Shown here: piece by piece, positions 60,911 through 64,000 of the stretch
Numbering within the stretch: position 1 is the first letter of the stretch
Layout: every line of letters begins with the position of its first letter
Assembly: GCA_028023455.1 (NCBI GenBank)
Contig: JAQFVV010006638.1
Span: 122,001-186,000, forward strand
Source of the DNA: Epiperipatus broadwayi
Lineage: Eukaryota; Onychophora; Udeonychophora; Euonychophora; Peripatidae
Direction of reading: 5' to 3'
DNA length: 64,000 bases
Program-made: the position numbers and the translations under genes
Notes under the pieces: generated by a model
Databases searched by the model: none
The model's input: only the letters and a program-made list of their open reading frames with translations
Told to the model about the DNA's origin: nothing

Positions 60911-63900
60911 TTGTAAAAAAAATATATAATAAAATAATATTTAAAAAATAATAAAATAAACATGAGTGTTCCTGGATAGCTTGCAGATACAGGTGCTGTT
61001 TCAAGAATAAATATGTAATTTTGGATAAACCAAAATTTATAATTGATAATATAAAATAATATACTGCTAATTATGTTAGACAACTGATATCATAAATAGA
61101 ATTTCTATTTCAGTAAATGCTTTCAGATTAGTTATCAACAAATATAATGAAAATTTTATAATTGAGTTGCCTGCAAGTGCCTAGAGATTTGGAAAGTTAA
61201 ATATAATAAATATGTTTATAAACCAACTGTTTTTTCTACTCATGTATTACATATTTGGATAATCTAAATATACTGAGTAAATATTGTACTCAGACAATTT
61301 AAAATATAATAATAAATAAATGAATTGATCACAAATGACATTATAATAGTTTATATCTATATGTATAATGGACTCATAAAATTTATAACAGCATCAATGA
61401 ATTTATATCAAATACTCTTGCTTGGAAAAGAAGGTAAAATTTGTGAAACAATGTTTTACTGGTTAGTTGATGTAGTAGTATATAAAAACACCTAGGTTAA
61501 TAAGAAGAATAAATATTACTTTTTACATAAATATTACTTTCACATAATGTTTAAAATTAATAATAATTTATAAAAGCAATTAACATCATGTAATGGACAT
61601 ATAAATTCATTCATAGTTCATCTCACTATAATTATATGTGATATATAATTTATAATTAAAATTATCCATGCATATAGACAATAAAGGGTTAACTACAAAT
61701 TCAACTTAATGAAAATAAAAGTTAAAATATACGGAGAATTCTTATTATTATTACTTTTAAAAAAAATAAGACTCAAGTAATATTTTTATAAAGTTATTTA
61801 TAATTTTAAACTAAGTTATGCAAATACTATTTATGCTTTAGTTGATTCTTTACTTTTTATTTGAATATTATTATTTAAATTATTCAATGATAAACCTAAA
61901 TTGCATGGTAATTAATACTATTAATTTATAAGAAAGATTTTATAAATATTACTATTTTACTTTTAACTATTATTGATAAGTGATTTTCTTTTTACCAGTG
62001 TCTGTTATTATTAGCATACACAAAACTTCAATATTTATTTATTTTTATTTTGCAGCAGTTCTTTTGGAATCTTCATGCTGCCACAGATATCTGTAAGACT
62101 TTATAGGTATTTTAATACCTGAATGTTACTAGTTGTTTTATTTTGCCAATATTATAAGACATGTAGATTTTGCATTCTTAGATCCCTGGTGATCAGCATA
62201 ACATTTTGTTGTTTATCATTACTTTTAAATCATAGACACCAAATTAAAAGAACCTGTGCCCCATTCTTCTCAAGATTTTCTACTAACAATATATTTTTTA
62301 TTGCAAGTTCAGAAATCTATTTATAGAATAAAATAAGATTAAACTATTAACATTATAAAGAAAAAAAGTATGTGTTTTTTTTCTGAAAATCGCTTCTGTC
62401 TATATGTAACATAAACAAAACAGTCTAGATTTTTAAGCACTAATTTTGAGCATGTGATATTTCTTCCAGATTTATTCAAAATAAATATTAACGTGTACAA
62501 CACAATATATATATATATTGTGCCCTTTTGTATGGGTCTCCATACATTGTTATATCAATTTGTTAAAAAATTTTAAATTTAAGATATATTATAGCTATAT
62601 GATGTTGATTTTATTTATAATAATCTTTCAAAAGTTTAATTAAAGTAAACTATGAATATTTGATATGTGAAGTTGTGCTAATATTTGAGAGACGTTTCAA
62701 TAATAAAAAAAATGATAATATTATATGGTTGGGAAAACTGGCCATGATCAATACTGCATTAATAAGTTTTGTAAATAAATGTTTAAAGCTAAAAGTTTAA
62801 AAAAAGACAAGTTAAAATTAAATGCATCTATATTTATTGTTGATAAAGATTAACCTTTAGTAAGTGAATATAAATATTTTTGTTATTAATAATATATAAT
62901 AGAAGATTAATATTTGATTTTATAATATCGAATTATTATTTTAAAGTTGTTATAGTATATTATTTTTTAAAAAAAAATGTTTATTTTATAAAATTGAATT
63001 GTTAGTTTATTTTTAGATATTACAAGCGTTTATATCTGTGTTGTAAGTCAGGTGACAGCTAGACATATGCACATATATGCTTGTAAGTTTTTTTTAGTAA
63101 AGTTGCAAAACTGTTTTAAAATTCTATTATAAAATTTATAAATATTATATTGGCTATCACGAGATAAAAATAAAAATAATTAGTGTCAAATATTAAATCT
63201 GATTTTTAAAATACTGTTTAAAAAATATAATGAATAAAAATAGACTTACTTTGTTTAGAAAAATAGTCTTATAAAAGTTAAAAGTGAAATAAAGTAAAAC
63301 ATATATTTTAAAAAATGTTTAATGGATTTAAATAAATGATAAAAATTAATTTAAGAATTAAATAATGTAATAAATAATAAATATTAAATAAGTCATTATT
63401 TATTTTTAATTTCGTATTGTTGGTAAGATATGTAAATAGGCTAGCAAGGTGATTGTTTAATTTACCAATCAAGTGGGTAATTTATTCCGGTATAAAAACC
63501 GAGGTTCAATTGTTCAGGGAGGTGATTGTAATTTCTTTTAAGTGAAGTGTGCTATTAAATATAGCTAAGTAAAAAAATTATAGACGCTCTCGTAATAGTT
63601 TCTTAATTTATAAGAGAGTAGTTCTAAATAATTTTATAAAAGTTTACCGTTAAATATGGAGTGCTAATTTATTTATAATTCCCTATTGATCGTCTCTATC
63701 AAAGCTCAATTTTACTATCAAATAATCATTAAAATATCGTATAATGATAAAATGTGTTGGAAACTTTATATTAAAAATATAATGAACGCTGGATTAACTA
63801 GGAGAATTACTAGTTGGATAAAAATAATATATTGGACATTATATGAATTTAAAAGTTGATTATAATTAATTTTTTTTAAAACAAATATTTTAAAGAAAGA

Positions 63901-64000
63901 TAAATACTTCTTTATGAAGAAAGTATTTTTAAATTATATATTTTAATATATCTTTTGGTAAAGATATGGAAATTAATAATAATTGCAGAAATACTTGCCT
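60911..64000. other. AT-rich DNA, no supported gene
   Basis: No frame with a known motif; the frame at 62123-62326 is not supported. The last bases (TAATTGCAG then AAATACTTGCCT, from 63989) look like an acceptor site and the start of an exon, but the window ends. Confidence 0.4.
62056..62092 (+). CDS. Candidate micro-exon, unproved
   Basis: A 37-nt piece lies between a pyrimidine-rich acceptor (TTATTTTTATTTTGCAG) and a donor (TATCT/GTAAGA). All three frames are too short to identify. It is listed only because both splice sites are strong in otherwise featureless DNA on the strand of the SLC6 exon. Confidence 0.15.

Overview
The window is strongly AT-rich metazoan DNA, full of (TA)n microsatellites. 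It contains GT-AG bounded exons, LTR elements, LINEs, Penelope-like elements (PLEs), a hAT element and TTAGGG-type repeats. An invertebrate fits best: an arthropod (perhaps a chelicerate) or a mollusc. I cannot fix the lineage from sequence alone. Almost nothing here is host coding sequence. The one confident host exon is a piece of an SLC6-family sodium-coupled transporter at 9987-10118 (+), with good splice sites. The rest of that gene must lie across long introns or outside the window.

Layout. 1-9 kb: AT-rich DNA with a near-perfect 581-bp foldback (2182-2762), two decayed coiled-coil Gag-like genes on the minus strand (3.6-4.2 and 6.3-7.2 kb), and a decayed PLE (7.4-8.8 kb). 9.9-13 kb: the SLC6 exon, long intron-like DNA, and a TTAA-flanked inverted-repeat element with relatives. 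13.1-16.3 kb: a decayed APE-type LINE with both ORFs. 17.7-20.1 kb: a decayed Ty3/Gypsy pol (RT, RNase H, integrase) split by a 100-bp (AT)n tract. 21.9-23.9 kb: a ~2-kb element of a TGTAAC...GTTACA family with a TATA+Inr promoter. 24.9-41.4 kb: the largest structure, an LTR-gag-LTR-gag-LTR array of a pol-less LTR element, with a second member of the TGTAAC family nested in its first LTR.

43.7-52 kb is a nest of (TA)n-associated repeats. It holds a dispersed repeat with a tRNA-like stretch, a hAT transposon with an 8-bp target duplication and a one-frameshift transposase end, a PLE with an intact 539-codon RT/GIY-YIG ORF and an inverted partial copy of itself, and a second, older PLE also with inverted arms. 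53.8-56.7 kb is a third TGTAAC-family element. It carries a 667-bp insert with repeat-spacer-repeat-spacer-repeat structure and a 6-bp target duplication. Then come PLE 3' fragments (56.7-57.2 kb), degenerate TTAGGG repeats (57.7 kb), and AT-rich DNA with one palindromic element (60.7 kb) to the end.

Two themes recur. First, every PLE remnant carries a short hairpin motif, a CTGANGA-like box, a stem-loop, then GAAA, next to its coding end, resembling the hammerhead ribozymes known in this class. Most of them abut (TA)n tracts. Second, nested insertions with recognisable empty sites in sister copies let the order of events be read directly.
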